DNA of 64,000 nt from Azorinus chamasolen (GCA_963576725.1 OY755236.1:68728379-68792378), one strand, 5' to 3'; positions 42,140-53,164 are shown, counted from the stretch's first letter. Notes: generated from the sequence alone by a model not told the origin. Translations and numbers: made by a program.

Positions 42140-42322
42140 AATAACCCATTCCCTGTTGAATATTCATATAAGAAATAATGACATCATGAATAGTTATTAG
42201 ATGATTTTTTATAATGACATAATTATGTATTCGGGACTTTTTTGTATTGGCAGAAATTGTAGATCAAGGTCTGCATTGTTTGTCATTCACAATCCAATAG
42301 CAAGTTTAAGCCTTTCATACTG
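42140..42322. mobile_element. MITE A fragment joined to J fragment
   Basis: CCCATTCCCTGTTGAATATTC to GAAATTGTAGATC (A), then CAAGGTCTGCATTGTTTGTC and GTTTAAGCCTTTCATACTG (J). Confidence 0.6.
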
Positions 42323-42361
42323 ATCAGTGGACTCCCTTAGTTACACTCCTACATGTATATT

Positions 42362-42550
42362 ATGAGTCATCTGATCAGGGTCTGCTCTGTTTGCTGATGG
42401 AATAATATAGATCTAGTTTTGCAGTTTCTGCTTTTTACAAAAATTTCATGTGTTAATTAATATGCCATTTTTAAAATACGGTAAATCTAATTAATATTTG
42501 TGATGTCATCATTAATTTTCTTTCATGATATTCATGGAGTAAAGGGTTAA
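42362..42550 (-). mobile_element. MITE family A, left part lost
   Basis: GTCATCTGATCAGGGTCTGC to TCATGGAGTAAAGGGTTAA. Confidence 0.8.
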
Positions 42551-42711
42551 GCATATTCTGGAGATGTTCTTTTAGATATCTTGAGAGTTATTGCAGATAT
42601 CTTTGGTTGGCTGTCATTCCCAATTCAGATTTGTCCAACAGTATCCTTCTTATCACTGCATGCATCATCTTTATCTAGTATATTAGAAAGGCGTATTCAT
42701 GGAGGAAAGGG

Positions 42712-42931
42712 TTAACTCAACTCTTTGCACGCTAGCGGCGAAACAGTGATTAGCTATGCAAACAATCTGGATCTAGATGAGACTGCATAATGCAGCGTCT
42801 CATCAGGATCCAAACTTTTTGATAATGTAACCTTATTTTTGCAAAGAAATGAGATAAATTTTATTTTAACAGTCGAATCAGACGACAATATTACTGTGGA
42901 CGAAAAAATTATTTAGTGTGCAAAGAGTTAA
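42712..42931 (+). mobile_element. MITE family H (type copy)
   Basis: TTAACTCAACTCTTTGCACG to TTAGTGTGCAAAGAGTTAA, 220 bases. Hairpin ATCTGGATCTAGATGAGAC facing GTCTCATCAGGATCCAAAC; AATGAGATAAATTTTATTTT on the long flank. An A tail abuts at 42683-42712. Confidence 0.85.
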
Positions 42932-43282
42932 CAGTTGATGCTTAACCTATCTTGCAGGAAATGAATTTATAATTGTCTTGCCTGGTTAATGAATTATTAA
43001 TAGAAATACATAACTCTCATTATCCCATTTGACCAATTAGTGAAAAAGCCTAAGTATTTGTTTTAGCGAACAACACTATTTGTATACAGAAAAATGGGCT
43101 ATATGACCTGACATATATAGAAGACTTAATAATGTTTTATGAAATCATAGCTGACAAGCCTTTTGCTAATTCTCAAGGAAACTATTATTGCTGACTCAGC
43201 AGTTTATTTGGTACCTTTCAACACTTTAAAGGTATTTTTGTCTGCAAGAACTAATAGCTGTTAAAAGTTCATTTTCTAAACA
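42932..43282. other. Single-copy stretch
   Basis: Nothing recognised. Confidence 0.5.
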
Positions 43283-43390
43283 AAAACTTCAAGAGTCTCA
43301 AATGGATTAAATGTTGATGAGATGTCAAATTCATCTGGATACAAACTGTTTGCTAAGGTTTGCATTCATGTATGGTATTTAAAAGGTTAA
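43283..43390. mobile_element. MITE family H, short form
   Basis: AATGTTGATGAGATGTC facing TCATCTGGATACAAACTG. Confidence 0.55.
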
Positions 43391-43626
43391 CCATTTACTC
43401 CTTGAATGACATCATGAACATTCACTTGATAAATTCTCAGAATAGCACAAGGACAAAGGAGGTTTTTGCCATGTCAGAAACTGTAGAATTGTATCTATTA
43501 TATATATATTATACCGTAAGCAAACAGAGCAGACCCTAAACAGAGGACTTCTATAGGAGCCATCTGATCTGGGTCTACTGTGTTTGCAAAGGGGTAGAAA
43601 TGGGTATTTATGGAATAAAGGGTTAA
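43387..43626 (+). mobile_element. MITE family A (type copy)
   Basis: 240 bases from TTAACCATTTACTCC to GGAATAAAGGGTTAA. Order: ATGACATCATGAACATTC block, GCCATGTCAGAAACTGTAG block, hairpin GCAAACAGAGCAGACCC to GGGTCTACTGTGTTTGC, GGGGTAGAAATGGG block. No coding capacity. Confidence 0.92.
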
Positions 43627-43850
43627 TTACCATGAGTATTCCGATACCCATTCTCCCTTCATCAACTGTTTGTAAAGCTGAAACATTGAATTGGGTACCA
43701 TTTTGATAGCTTTGAATTGATATGAGTCTTCAATATGGGCTAATATCAGTTTTGACAAATTGTATAATCAAAAAGTTGTTTATTTGATTTATTCACCTTT
43801 AGAAACTGATAGAAGGCACATGTGCCTGAATACTGAAGTTAATTAGGGTA
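43624..43850 (-). mobile_element. MITE family K, hairpin lost
   Basis: ATTACCATGAGTATTCCG left end, CTCCCTTCATCAACTG, GGTACCATTTTGATAGC, right end CTGAATACTGAAG then TTAGGGTAAT. Confidence 0.6.
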
Positions 43851-43901
43851 ATAATCCTGCATCTCATCAGAATGCAAGCTGTATGCAGTTTGGCCAACAG
43901 T

Positions 43902-44113
43902 TTAAACCTTTACTCCATGAATATTCATGAAAGAAATAATGACATCATGAACATTAATAAGGAATTTTTGGTCAAGACAGATGCTGTAGAATACTGAGAC
44001 TTTATTATTTCATAAGCAAACAGAGCAGTCACAGCTCCTACAGGAGCTCTCTGATCTGTGTCGTATCTGTTTGCAAAGTAGTAGAAAAGTATATTTATGG
44101 AATAAAGACTTAA
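43902..44113 (+). mobile_element. MITE family A
   Basis: TTAAACCTTTACTCC to GGAATAAAGACTTAA; left hairpin arm shortened. Confidence 0.88.
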
Positions 44114-44301
44114 AAAACACAACATATAAATATTAATGATATACTTGAAACTGCAGCTGAATTTTAGAAAGCAGGATTATGATCAATTGTCTGTAAGCAT
44201 CATGAAGAACTACAGGAAATATTAAATAGTCTAGGAAGGCTAGGGCTAATAGTCCAGGATAGGAGTCAGACATTAGAAATTGCTGCTGGTAATTCCCTTT
44301 A

Positions 44302-44510
44302 CAGTAAAACCCCTCTAAACTGCAATTTTAATAAAGAAATAAATTAGGTCTTTTTGTGCAGGTTACTGCTTAATGCAGGGTGAAAATCATGCAGAAATCT
44401 CCCAAAGGAGCTTTTTGCATTACTTTCAACCTGCATTAAGCTGTCACCCGAGTGTCTGAAGTACCGACACTGACACTAATTTTAATGTCCGGTTTAGAGG
44501 TATTTTACTG
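44302..44510. mobile_element. MITE family D2 (type copy)
   Basis: 209 bases between TA dinucleotides. CAGTAAAACCCCTCTAAAC to GGTTTAGAGGTATTTTACTG, core GGTTACTGCTTAATGCAGG palindrome. Confidence 0.93.
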
Positions 44511-44555
44511 TACACCATTTACATGAAGGAATGAAAATTGCTGAACAGTCTTTGA

Positions 44556-44785
44556 TTCTTTGCACGCAAAGTAAATTTTGTGGTCTGCAAAAAGTTTGTA
44601 ATCTGCAGTAATCCTGAAAGTTACTTTTCCACCATTTCTCTGCAATAATGCAGTCGGTGCATTGGATGGTTTTAATTGTGACGAGATGCCGAGTAGCATG
44701 GCATGATCTCAACTGGAGCCATACTATTTGCATAGGTAATCAAGAATTTAGCCACTAGCAACGAGCATGCAGAGCAGTAAATATC
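44556..44785 (-). mobile_element. MITE family H
   Basis: GATTCTTTGCACGCAAAGTA left end, GTGGTCTGCAAAAAG, TTGTGACGAGATGCC facing GGCATGATCTCAACTGG. Confidence 0.65.
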
Positions 44786-44894
44786 TTTCTCTGCCAAAAT
44801 TATCCTGCATGAATTATGTTCTTATTCCATCTCTTTACTTGAAAGGTCTAATAACACCTCCCTAACCAGGACTTTTAGAAAGAGAAATTGAGAT

Positions 44895-45538
44895 CTTTTT
44901 ATGCCCTCACAAAGTGGTGGCATACAGGGTTACTCTTGTCCGTACGTCCATATGCACATCTAGAAGAATTTGTCCAGGCTCTTTCTTGGAAAGTATTTGT
45001 CCAATCCACACCAAACTTTACACACTTGTTCGTGGCCATTATATGTTGGTCAAGTTAGATAGCCATGTGAACCACTTTAGTCGTTCAGGAGTAGCGGCCC
45101 TTTATTTGCAAAAATGACTTTAAAAATATCTTGTCCGGACCTTTTCTTGGAAAGTATTTGTCCTGCTCCAATCCTTACCAAACTTTACACACATGTTTGT
45201 GGCCATTATATCTTGGTCAAGTTTGATAGCCATGTAAATTGCTTCAGTCCTTTAGGAGTTGTGGCCCTTTTTTGCAAAAATATCTTGTCCTTGGAGGCTC
45301 TTTCTTGAAAAGTATTTGTCCAATCCACACCAAACTTTTCACACATGTTTGTGGTCATTATATCTTGGTCAAGTTTGATAGCCATGTAACTTGCTTGCAT
45401 CGTTTAGGAGTAGCAGCCCTTTATTTGCAAAAATGGCATAAATCGCTTCAGCCGTTGCCTACATGATTATGGCTCATATTTTCTGTGACAAAAATCTGAA
45501 GTGGGGGCATCAGTGTCCTATGGACACATTTCTAATTT
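44895..45538 (+). mobile_element. HINE-like element T, three units
   Basis: TTTTTATGCCCTCACAAAG pairs with GGTGGCATACAGGG; units of about 160 bases with AAAGTATTTGTCCAATCC; end GGGGGCATCAGTGTCC, hairpin GTGTCCTATGGACAC, TTTCTAATTT. Confidence 0.82.
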
Positions 45539-45553
45539 AAGGCAGTTGTCTGC

Positions 45554-45755
45554 TTAACCATTTCCTTCGTATTAACTCCTTGTAGCACATTTGCAAACAG
45601 AGTAGAACCAGATCAGATGGTTCCTATAGAAGCTGTCTGATCAGGGTCTGCTCTGTTTGCTATTAAATGGAATTTGATAGATGTGTTCCTTTAGTTTCAA
45701 AAATGGCTACAATGTTCAACATTCCAGTTTTCATTATAACAATTTTGGGTTCTTC
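45554..45755 (-). mobile_element. MITE family B, right end lost
   Basis: TTAACCATTTCCTTCG left end, complete hairpin, AAATGGCTACAATGTTC. Confidence 0.82.
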
Positions 45756-46139
45756 ATTGTTTTCAAAAGTTATTACACATATACCAATAGTATGGACAGT
45801 ATTGACCCAGGAGGCCTGATATTTCGTTTAAATATTGTATAGAGACTCCGATGAAGAGGGGTGACCAGGTGACCTGATATTTAGGATAACTATTGTGTTT
45901 AGAGATTGATGAAGAGGGGTGACAAGGTGGTGTTATATATTTACATTAAATGTGGTATACTGATGTCAACAGGATCTTTCTCAACTACCCATTTAACCTG
46001 TACTGATCCTTACCAAACACTGATCTTGGTACTTCCACATTGTTTGCAAGTGATCTGATGTCTTTTTCTCCATTTAGTGCCTGCCATGCATGTCTTCTTA
46101 TATCTCATCCTGTACTATAATTATGACTGTCAAAACACT
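45756..46139. other. Single-copy stretch
   Basis: Contains a two-fold repeat around GATGAAGAGGGGTGAC (about 45851 and 45908). Confidence 0.5.
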
Positions 46140-46292
46140 GATCTGCTGTAATTTGTACTTCCGATTTGTTCAGTTATTTGTTAAATTATCAAAGTGACAA
46201 ACAGCGTAGATCCTGATGAAATGCCAAGGATTATCTGGATCCAAGCTGCTTGCTAATAACAGTGAAGTTAGGACTGGCAGGATAAGAGTTAA
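46140..46292. mobile_element. MITE family H-like
   Basis: CAAACAGCGTAGATCCTGATG facing TATCTGGATCCAAGCTG; right end GGATAAGAGTTAA. Confidence 0.6.
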
Positions 46293-46340
46293 ATTTAAAA
46301 TGATGGGGAATTCTAAATGGAGCTTGCGTTCTTCACTTTA

Positions 46341-46544
46341 CAGTAAAACGCCTCTGAACTGAAATTCTAGTCCAGAAATTTTTTAGATACTTTTAGGCAG
46401 GTAACTGCTTAATGCAGGGTGAAAGTCATGCAGAAAGCTCCTAGAGCTTTTCTGTATGACTTTCACCTTGCATTAAGCTGCTACCTGTCTCCAAGACTTA
46501 TATTTATACTTAATTGAATGTCTGGTTTTGAGGGATTTTACTTT
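46341..46544. mobile_element. MITE family D2
   Basis: CAGTAAAACGCCTCTGAAC to GAGGGATTTTACTTTA; core GCTTAATGCAGGGTGAAAG. Confidence 0.88.
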
Positions 46545-46575
46545 ATTTAGATATAAATGCAAAAATACTTTTTAT

Positions 46576-46655
46576 ATTTTTGCAAAACAGTGTAGACCCA
46601 GACCAAACAGCTCCTGTAGGAACCAAAATTTTGATCAGGGTCTATACTATACTTC
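46576..46655. mobile_element. Hairpin remnant (I/J/K type core)
   Basis: AACAGTGTAGACCCAGACC facing GATCAGGGTCTATAC, 75 bases upstream of the PRKAR1 exon. Confidence 0.6.
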
Positions 46656-46727
46656 TACTACTTGTGATAGTTAGGTGTGTAGACACTTTGTTCAACTTTA
46701 TTAATTGTTCATCTTTATTAATTATAG

Positions 46728-46886
46728 GAACAGAAGGCTAAAGCGAAGTCGGCCACACCTCCCAGCGATGAGCGAGAGGATGAAGTATCTATAACCCCAC
46801 CCCACAAGATCCAGAACCGACCTCGCCGAGGCGCTGTCAGCGCAGAAGTCTACAAAGAGGAAGATGCTGCTCAATATGTCAAAAAG
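46728..46886 (+). CDS. PRKAR1: PRKAR1 exon: linker and pseudosubstrate inhibitor site
   Basis: 53 codons, phase 0 at both ends, bounded by an AG acceptor (ATTATAG) and a GT donor (AAAAAG then GTAGAG). The translation begins [15 protein letters not shown]. It then carries [10 protein letters not shown], a Pro/Ser/Asp-rich linker, followed by [18 protein letters not shown] and QYVKK. The RRGAV core is the type I pseudosubstrate: arginines at P-3 and P-2 with alanine at P0, so it occupies the catalytic cleft without being phosphorylated. The segment matches the position of the linker exon of animal RI subunits, which starts just after the docking domain. The upstream polypyrimidine tract is weak but present. 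A family A fragment starts about 20 bases past the donor. Confidence 0.95.
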
Positions 46887-46904
46887 GTAGAGATAACACT
46901 ATTT

Positions 46905-47000
46905 TAAACCTTTGCAAATAGAGTAGATCCAGATCAGATGGCCCCTGTGGATGCTGTCTGATTAGGGTCTGCTCTGTTTGCGTATTAATTTATATACATG
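46905..47000 (-). mobile_element. MITE family A hairpin fragment beside a splice donor
   Basis: CCTTTGCAAATAGAGTAGATC facing GGGTCTGCTCTGTTTGC, starting about 20 bases after the exon end at 46886. Confidence 0.8.
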
Positions 47001-47053
47001 TAGGTCCATAGTGTTAAAGCTCCTTTAGTAGGAATATTTTGATCTTAGAACAA

Positions 47054-47304
47054 ATTAACCCTTTACCCAATGAATAATCGTGTTATATAATATAATAAAG
47101 ACATCTTGAATATTAATAGTTTTAGTTTTATAATAACACATGGAACACAGAAATTGCAGGTCATGGCAGAAACTGTAGAATCATGTCTATATTATTTCAT
47201 ATAGCAAACGGAGCAGATCCAGATCAGACAGCTTCTATAGAAACCATCTGATCTGGGTCTACCCTGCTTGTCAAGGCATAAAAAGACATGGAGTACAGGG
47301 TTAA
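47054..47304 (+). mobile_element. MITE family A
   Basis: TTAACCCTTTACCC to GGAGTACAGGGTTAA; complete hairpin. Confidence 0.9.
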
Positions 47305-47379
47305 TGAGAATTTTGTTAACATCTATGGTAAAACTATAGAGTAAACATTCACTCATTGATGCCTAGAATATTTGGTTTA

Positions 47380-47630
47380 TTAACCCTTTCCCTCATATAA
47401 ATATGTTTTCACGCATCTGCAAACAGAGAAGACCCAGATCAGAAGGCTCCTATAGGAGCCATCTGAACAGGGTCTCCTCTGTTTGCTAATGGAATTTTGA
47501 TAGATCTGTTAATTTACTTTCTAAAATGGCTACATTGTTCCACTTTCCATATTTCATTAGAACTATTTTGTCCTTTAATATTCAGTAGGTATTGAACTTT
47601 TGAATAAACATAGAACAGGGAAAGGGTGAA
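47380..47630 (-). mobile_element. MITE family B
   Basis: TTAACCCTTTCCCTCATA to GAACAGGGAAAGGGTGAA; complete hairpin. Confidence 0.92.
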
Positions 47631-47764
47631 GTATATATATTTTATATAAAGCTTTATTTCTTTTAAATACCTATACTTGTATTGATTTTATAAGATTAAG
47701 GAATATTCAAGTAACTATGGAATTTTCTCAATGTTCTCTTTAGGAGCTTTATGATCCTACTGTT

Positions 47765-47872
47765 TTCGTCAAAGCAAAATGATTCCCTTGAAAATTTACA
47801 TTGTAAACTTAAGTTAATAAATATTCATGAAGTGAACTCACACATAAATGTTCATTAGGAAAAGGGTTCTAA
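47765..47872 (-). mobile_element. MITE A/B right-flank fragment
   Basis: CAAAGCAAAATGATTCCCTTG and TAATAAATATTCATGAAG, as in the copy at 6840. Confidence 0.5.
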
Positions 47873-47914
47873 CTTCAAATCCAAAATAGGAAATAAAAAG
47901 ATCATTATTGTAAA

Positions 47915-48112
47915 GCTCAGAGCAACAGATAAATTTGTGTATTCGGATACTAAAATCATCATTTGTCCCCCAAACCTTATGTTGTGACCATTCTTTAGAA
48001 TCGTCTCTTTGAGACGATTCTAAAGAGTGGTGACACACCATGGTGCTTAGTGGAGAAATAAAGATATTCTTGAAAATGTTCTAATTTACGCATCTTATCT
48101 GGACCTCTGAAT
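47915..48112. mobile_element. Hairpin element F (longest copy)
   Basis: TTAGAATCGTCTC/GAGACGATTCTAA centre, CCCCAAACCTTATGTTGTG arm, then TATTCTTGAAAATG and ACGCATCTTATCTGGACCTC outer arm. Confidence 0.88.
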
Positions 48113-49244
48113 TGAAAGCTGTGTTATGATGATAGTTTGACCTAAAGTGGTCTTTATCACTATTTCAGTATATACTAGAAAAAGACTTGAGCTTGCACAG
48201 AATAAATTAATGAATTATTGCATGGAAGCTGTTTATTGTTACCCAGGAATCAACGTTTATTTTGTGATAATGTCGCTGATACATATTAACATACAAACTG
48301 ACAAACATTTTGTTATAAAGTTGGATACAACAGATCTATTAACCCAGGTAAAAGCCTTACCAGACTTGCCACCTTTGGTAGAAATATTCATATGCATTCT
48401 GAAAGTATAGGACCAATCCTAGAATAGCTAAGTATGACGGAAAAATTAAAATTCTATCTTTTCAACCCAATATTGGAATTTGAAAACATATTGGCCGATT
48501 GCTACCTTTGTTTGAGATGATGTTGGGAAAAAAGTCAAATCTTATAAATTACACATACTCTGAAGGCATGGGACCAATCCAGGAATTCGGAAATACAACA
48601 TATTACAGAGATAATAATAACAACCATACCACTGAGATTTTTCTGCCTCTGATATTGTAACATGCTGTCTCAGCCGTATGACGTTCCCATCGAAGCGAAA
48701 CACCAATAATAAGTAGCAAAGAGTACAAAGAATTCGAAAATACACGAGATTCATGTAAAGAGTGTAAATCAGGGTTGTCACAGTCATGTTTACAAGGGAA
48801 ATCAGGAATGATATTTTTTTCAAGATCAGGAAATTATCGGAGAATTCTGAGAACTGTCATGGAAATTTGAAAATACATGTATAAGCAAATGTCAAGGAAT
48901 TTTGAAAAAATGAGATTCAGTGCTATATATTTTAAACTTCCTCAAAAATATTATGTAAATTATGACAGAAAACACTTTAAACACTTCTGAACTCACATAT
49001 TATCCTGTGTGAATAAAATGTGGTCCAAATTTTGCACTGTAATGTGTCAGGGAAATTCAAAATTAGGTCAGGAAATTTTGTTTCCAGTGGTTTGTGGCAA
49101 CCTGGTAATGATTCTTTAAAAAAACAAAACATGTTTAATGGAACAAAACTGATTAACTACAATGACTGAATATGTGGTTACCTTTGTAAACAGTTGGATC
49201 CAGATGAAACGCCAAGTAACTTTGTTACTCCAATTATGAAACTA
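48113..49244. other. Single-copy intron stretch, about 1.1 kb
   Basis: Several imperfect copies of GGAATTTTGAAAATACA between 48580 and 48900; no exon or known element. A weak H hairpin arm (AGTTGGATCCAGATGAAAC) at about 49192. Confidence 0.5.
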
Positions 49245-49278
49245 CCAAAATTAATGCATTTTGACAGAATTATGCCCC

Positions 49279-50622
49279 TTTTTAGCTCACCAGAGCACTT
49301 TTGTGCTCAGGGTGAGCTTTTGTGATCACTTGATGTCCGTCGTCGTCCGTCGTCGGGCGTCAACAATTTGAACCTTTAAAAATCTTCTCCTCTGAATCTA
49401 CAGGGTTCTCAGCTTTCATCTTTGGTACATAGCATCATCTTTAGGTCCTCTACAAAAGTTATATAAATTTTGCCCCTGGGGTCAAAATTGGCCGCCCCAG
49501 GGGTGCCTTGTTTTCTATTGAAATATATAGTAACACTTTGAAAATCTTCTCCTCTGAATCTACAGGGTTCTTGGCTTTCATATTTGGCACATAACATCAT
49601 GTTCAGGTCCTCTACAAAAGTTATATAAATTATGCCCCTGGGGTCAAAATTGGCCCCGCCCCAGGGGTAGCCTGGGTTTTGAATAGAAACATATAGTGAC
49701 AACTTTGAAAATCTTCTCCTCTGAATCTACAGGGTTCTTAGCTTTCATATTTGGCACATAGCATCATGTTCAGGTCCTCTACAAAAGTTATATAAATTAT
49801 GGCCCTGGGGTCAAAATTGGCCCCGCCCCAGGGGTAGCCAGATTTCATTAGAAACATATAGTGACAACTTTGAAAATCTTCTCCTCTGAATCTACAGCGT
49901 TCTCAGCTTTCATATTTGGCACATAGCATCATGTTCAGGTCCTCTACAAAAGTTATATAAATTATGCCCCTGGGGTCAAAATTGGCCCCGCCCCAGGGGT
50001 AGCCAGTTTTGAATAGAAACATATAGTGACAACTTTGAAAATCTTTTCTTCTGAATCTACAGGGTTCTCAGCTTTCATATTTGGCACATAGCATCATGTT
50101 CAGGTCCTCTACAAAATTTGTATAAATTATGCCACTGGGGTCAAAATTGGCCCCGCCCCAGGGGTGGTCAGTTTTCAATAGAAACATATAGTGAAACTTT
50201 GAAAATCTTCTCCTCTGAAACTGGAAGGTTCTCAGCTTTCATATTTGGCACATAGCATCATGTTCAGGTCCTCTACAAAATATTTATAAATTATGCCCCT
50301 GGGGTCAAAATTGGCCCCGCCCCAGGGGTAGCCAGTTTTCAATAGAAATATATGGTAAAACTTTGAATATATTCTTCTCTGAAACTGAAAGGTTCTCAGC
50401 TTTCATATTTGGCACATAGCATCATGTTCAGGTCCTCTACAAAAGTTATATACATTATGCCCCTGGGGTCAAAATTGACCCCGATAATTATGCCCCTTGG
50501 ATCAAAATTGGCCCGTCCCAGGGGTGGCTAGTTTTCTCTAGAAACATATAGTGAAAACTTTGAACATCTTCTCCTCTGATTGCCTGGTGAGCGATGTCAG
50601 GGCCATTCTGGCCCTCTTGTTA
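49279..50622 (+). mobile_element. HINE-like element G, copy 3, inserted in U
   Basis: TTTTTAGCTCACCAGAGC hairpin, GTCCGTCGTCGTCCGTCGTC, eight body units, end GGGCCATTCTGGCCC TCTTGTT. U reads through a T run at the site. Confidence 0.92.
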
Positions 50623-50827
50623 AATTAGAATTATTGGTTGAGGTTTTTGTTAAAGTCCACTTATTTACATAACCCTTTAAGATAAAGCTTTGAAACTTGG
50701 AATACTTGTTTACCATTACAAGCTTTACCTGTAGGCAAGAGTACATAACTCTGTCCAACATTTTGACATAATTATGACCCTTTTTAACTTTGAATTGTTG
50801 GTTAAGGTTTTTGTTAAAGTCCATTTA

Positions 50828-52504
50828 TTATACCCCCACAAACAGAGTTTGAGGGGGGTATACTGGAATCGGCCTGTTGGTCGGGCGGTCGGTCGGTCTG
50901 TCTGCAAAATCTTGTACGGCGAACTCCTCCTTCAGTTTCAACCCGATTCACTTGACACTTGGCATAATTGTTAATCAGGAGTAGTAGATGTGCAAGACAC
51001 AAATTTCAGGTCTCTGTGACCTTGACCTTGAAATTGGTCTTGAAATTGGCTGGCAAAAGGGTGTACTTTGAACTCCTCCTTCACATTCAACCTGATTCAC
51101 TTGATACTTGGCATAAATGTTACTCAGGAGTAGTAGATGTGTAAGACACAAATTTCAGGTCTCTGTGACCTTGACCTTGACCTTTGGCCTTGAAATTGGT
51201 CTTGAAATTGGCAGGCAAAATCTTATACTTTGAACTCCTCCTTCACTTTCAACCTGATTCACTTGATACTTGGCATAAATGTTACTCAGGAGTAGTGGAT
51301 GTGCAAGACACAAATTTCAGGTCTCTGTGACCTTGACCTTGACATTTGGCCTTGAAATTGGCAGGCAAAATCTTGTACTTTGAACTCCTCCTTCAATTTC
51401 AACCTGATTCACTTGATACTTGGCATAAATGTTACTCAGGAGTAGTAGATGTGGAAGACACAAATTTCAGGTCTCTGGGACCTTGACCTTGACCTTTGGT
51501 CTTGAAATTGGTCTTGAAATTAGCAGGTAAAATCTTGTACTTTGAACTCCTCCTTCAATTTCAACCTGATTCACTTGATACTTGGCATAAATGTTACTCA
51601 GGAGTAGTAGATGTGCAAGACACAAATTTAAAATCTCTGTGACCTTGACCTTTGGCCTTGAAATTGGTCTTAAAATTGGCAAGCAAAATCTTGTACGGCA
51701 AACTCCTCCTTCACTTTCAACCTGATTCATTTGATACTTGGCATAAATGTTACTCAGGAGTAGTAGATGTGCAAGACACAAATTTCAGGTCTCTGTGACA
51801 TTGACCTTGACCTTTGGCCTTGAAATTGGTCATGATATTGGCAGGCAAAATCTTGTACTTTGAACTCCTCCTTCAATTTCAACCTGATTCACTTGATACT
51901 TGGCATAAATGTTACTCAGGAGTAGTATATGTGGAAGACACAAATTTCAGGTCTCTGTGACCTTGACCTTGACCGTTGGCCTTGAAATTGGTCTTAAAAT
52001 TGGCAGGCAAAATCTTGTACTTTGAACTCCTCCTTCACTTTCAACCTGATTCACTTGATACTTGGCATAAATGTTACTCAGGAGTAGTAGATGTGCAAGA
52101 CACAAATTTAAAATCTCTGTGACTTTGACCTTTGGCCTTGAAATTGGTCTTAAAATTGGCAGGCAAAATCTTGTACGGCGAACTCCTCCTTCACTTTCAA
52201 CCTGATTTACTTGATACTTGGCATAAATGTTACTCAGGAGTAGTAGATGTGCAAGACACAAATTTCAGGTCTCTGTGACCTTGACCTTGACCTTTGGCCT
52301 TGAAATTGGCAGGCAAAATCTTGTACTTTGAACTCCTCCTTCAATTTCAACCTGATTCACTTGATACTTGGCATAAATTACAGAATTTTCTCTATTTGAA
52401 CTTTGGGTATTTTTGTTATTTGGTCCTGTTACATGTTCAAAACTTTGATTTGCAATCAAGGCTGCCGTGTGGGGGTATTCATCACCTTTAGTGATAGTTC
52501 TAGT
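50828..52504 (+). mobile_element. HINE-like element Q, copy 2, inserted in U
   Basis: TTATACCCCCACAAACAGAG with GTTTGAGGGGGGTATACTGG as 5' hairpin, GGTCGGGCGGTCGGTCGGTC, ten units of 141-162 bases with GAACTCCTCCTTCA and TGACCTTGACCTTGACC, end GGGGGTATTCATCACC, GTGATAGTTCTAGTTT. Confidence 0.92.
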
Positions 52505-52832
52505 TTACATAACCCTTTGAGATAAAGCTTTTAAACTTGAAACACTAAGTCTTGTTCACTATCAGAAGCTTCATCTGTAGACAAGAGTAAATAACTCTGT
52601 CAAGCATTTAGACAGAATTATGGCCCTTTTTAATTTAGAATTTTTGGTTGAGGTTTTTCGTTTTAAAGTACACCTATTTACAACCCTTTGAGATAAAGCC
52701 TTGAAACTTGGTCGCACAATTGGACTTAGAATTTGTGTTTAGCATTTGCATTTAGCAAATACATTAACCTCAGTTTATGTTGAACAAGACCTCGATGGGC
52801 GACTATATTGTGCCCACTGGCACTCTTGTTAT

Positions 52833-53164
52833 ATCCTGATTATAAATTCGTTTTTTTTTTTAAATTGTTTGCTCTCTTATGCCACCAATTTAACACTAGT
52901 GGGTAAAACACAATTCGATTTTGTTCCCTTGGTTCTTTTAATGGAATTAAAGTTTCTTAAATGTATTAACAAAACCTTGGAAGAGAAAAAACATTGAGAT
53001 GAATGTCGATTTCCAATTAGCACAGTGTTGTTTTTTCACTATCTAACCCAATCGGGTTTTGATTTCTTCATTCCCCAGTGTTATAATTAATGTATCTATT
53101 CACATTCACTCTGACAGTAATGAATTGATTTCATTGGTTCCAGGCAGTACAATAGGTTTGCATG
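52833..53164. other. Single-copy stretch
   Basis: Poly-T tract near 52850; nothing else recognised. Confidence 0.5.

Larger units (their letters stand above)
49245..52832 (+). mobile_element. HINE-like element U hosting elements G and Q
   Basis: U body appears in three pieces (49245-49278, 50623-50827, 52505-52832), each with GACAGAATTATG-CCTTTTT and ACATAACCCTTTGAGATAAAG. End GGGCGACTATATTGTGCCC, ACTGGCACTCTTGTT. Its 5' end is not seen. Confidence 0.8.

Noticed and set aside
46728..46886. Type II regulatory subunit (PRKAR2)
   Set aside because: The inhibitor site has Ala at P0 (RRGAV); RII has a phosphorylatable Ser. The following [11 protein letters not shown] and DIFDAMFPV residues are RI-type.
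49409..49702. 97-codon ORF (MSLYVSIQNPGYPWGGANFDPRG) as a repeat protein
   Set aside because: It is the reverse strand of the 165-bp G body unit and recurs at 35178-35393 for the same reason.
50725..52459. Reverse-strand frames MCLAHLLLLSNIYAKYQ in several copies
   Set aside because: Reverse strand of the Q body unit; copies differ by frameshifts that follow the DNA units.
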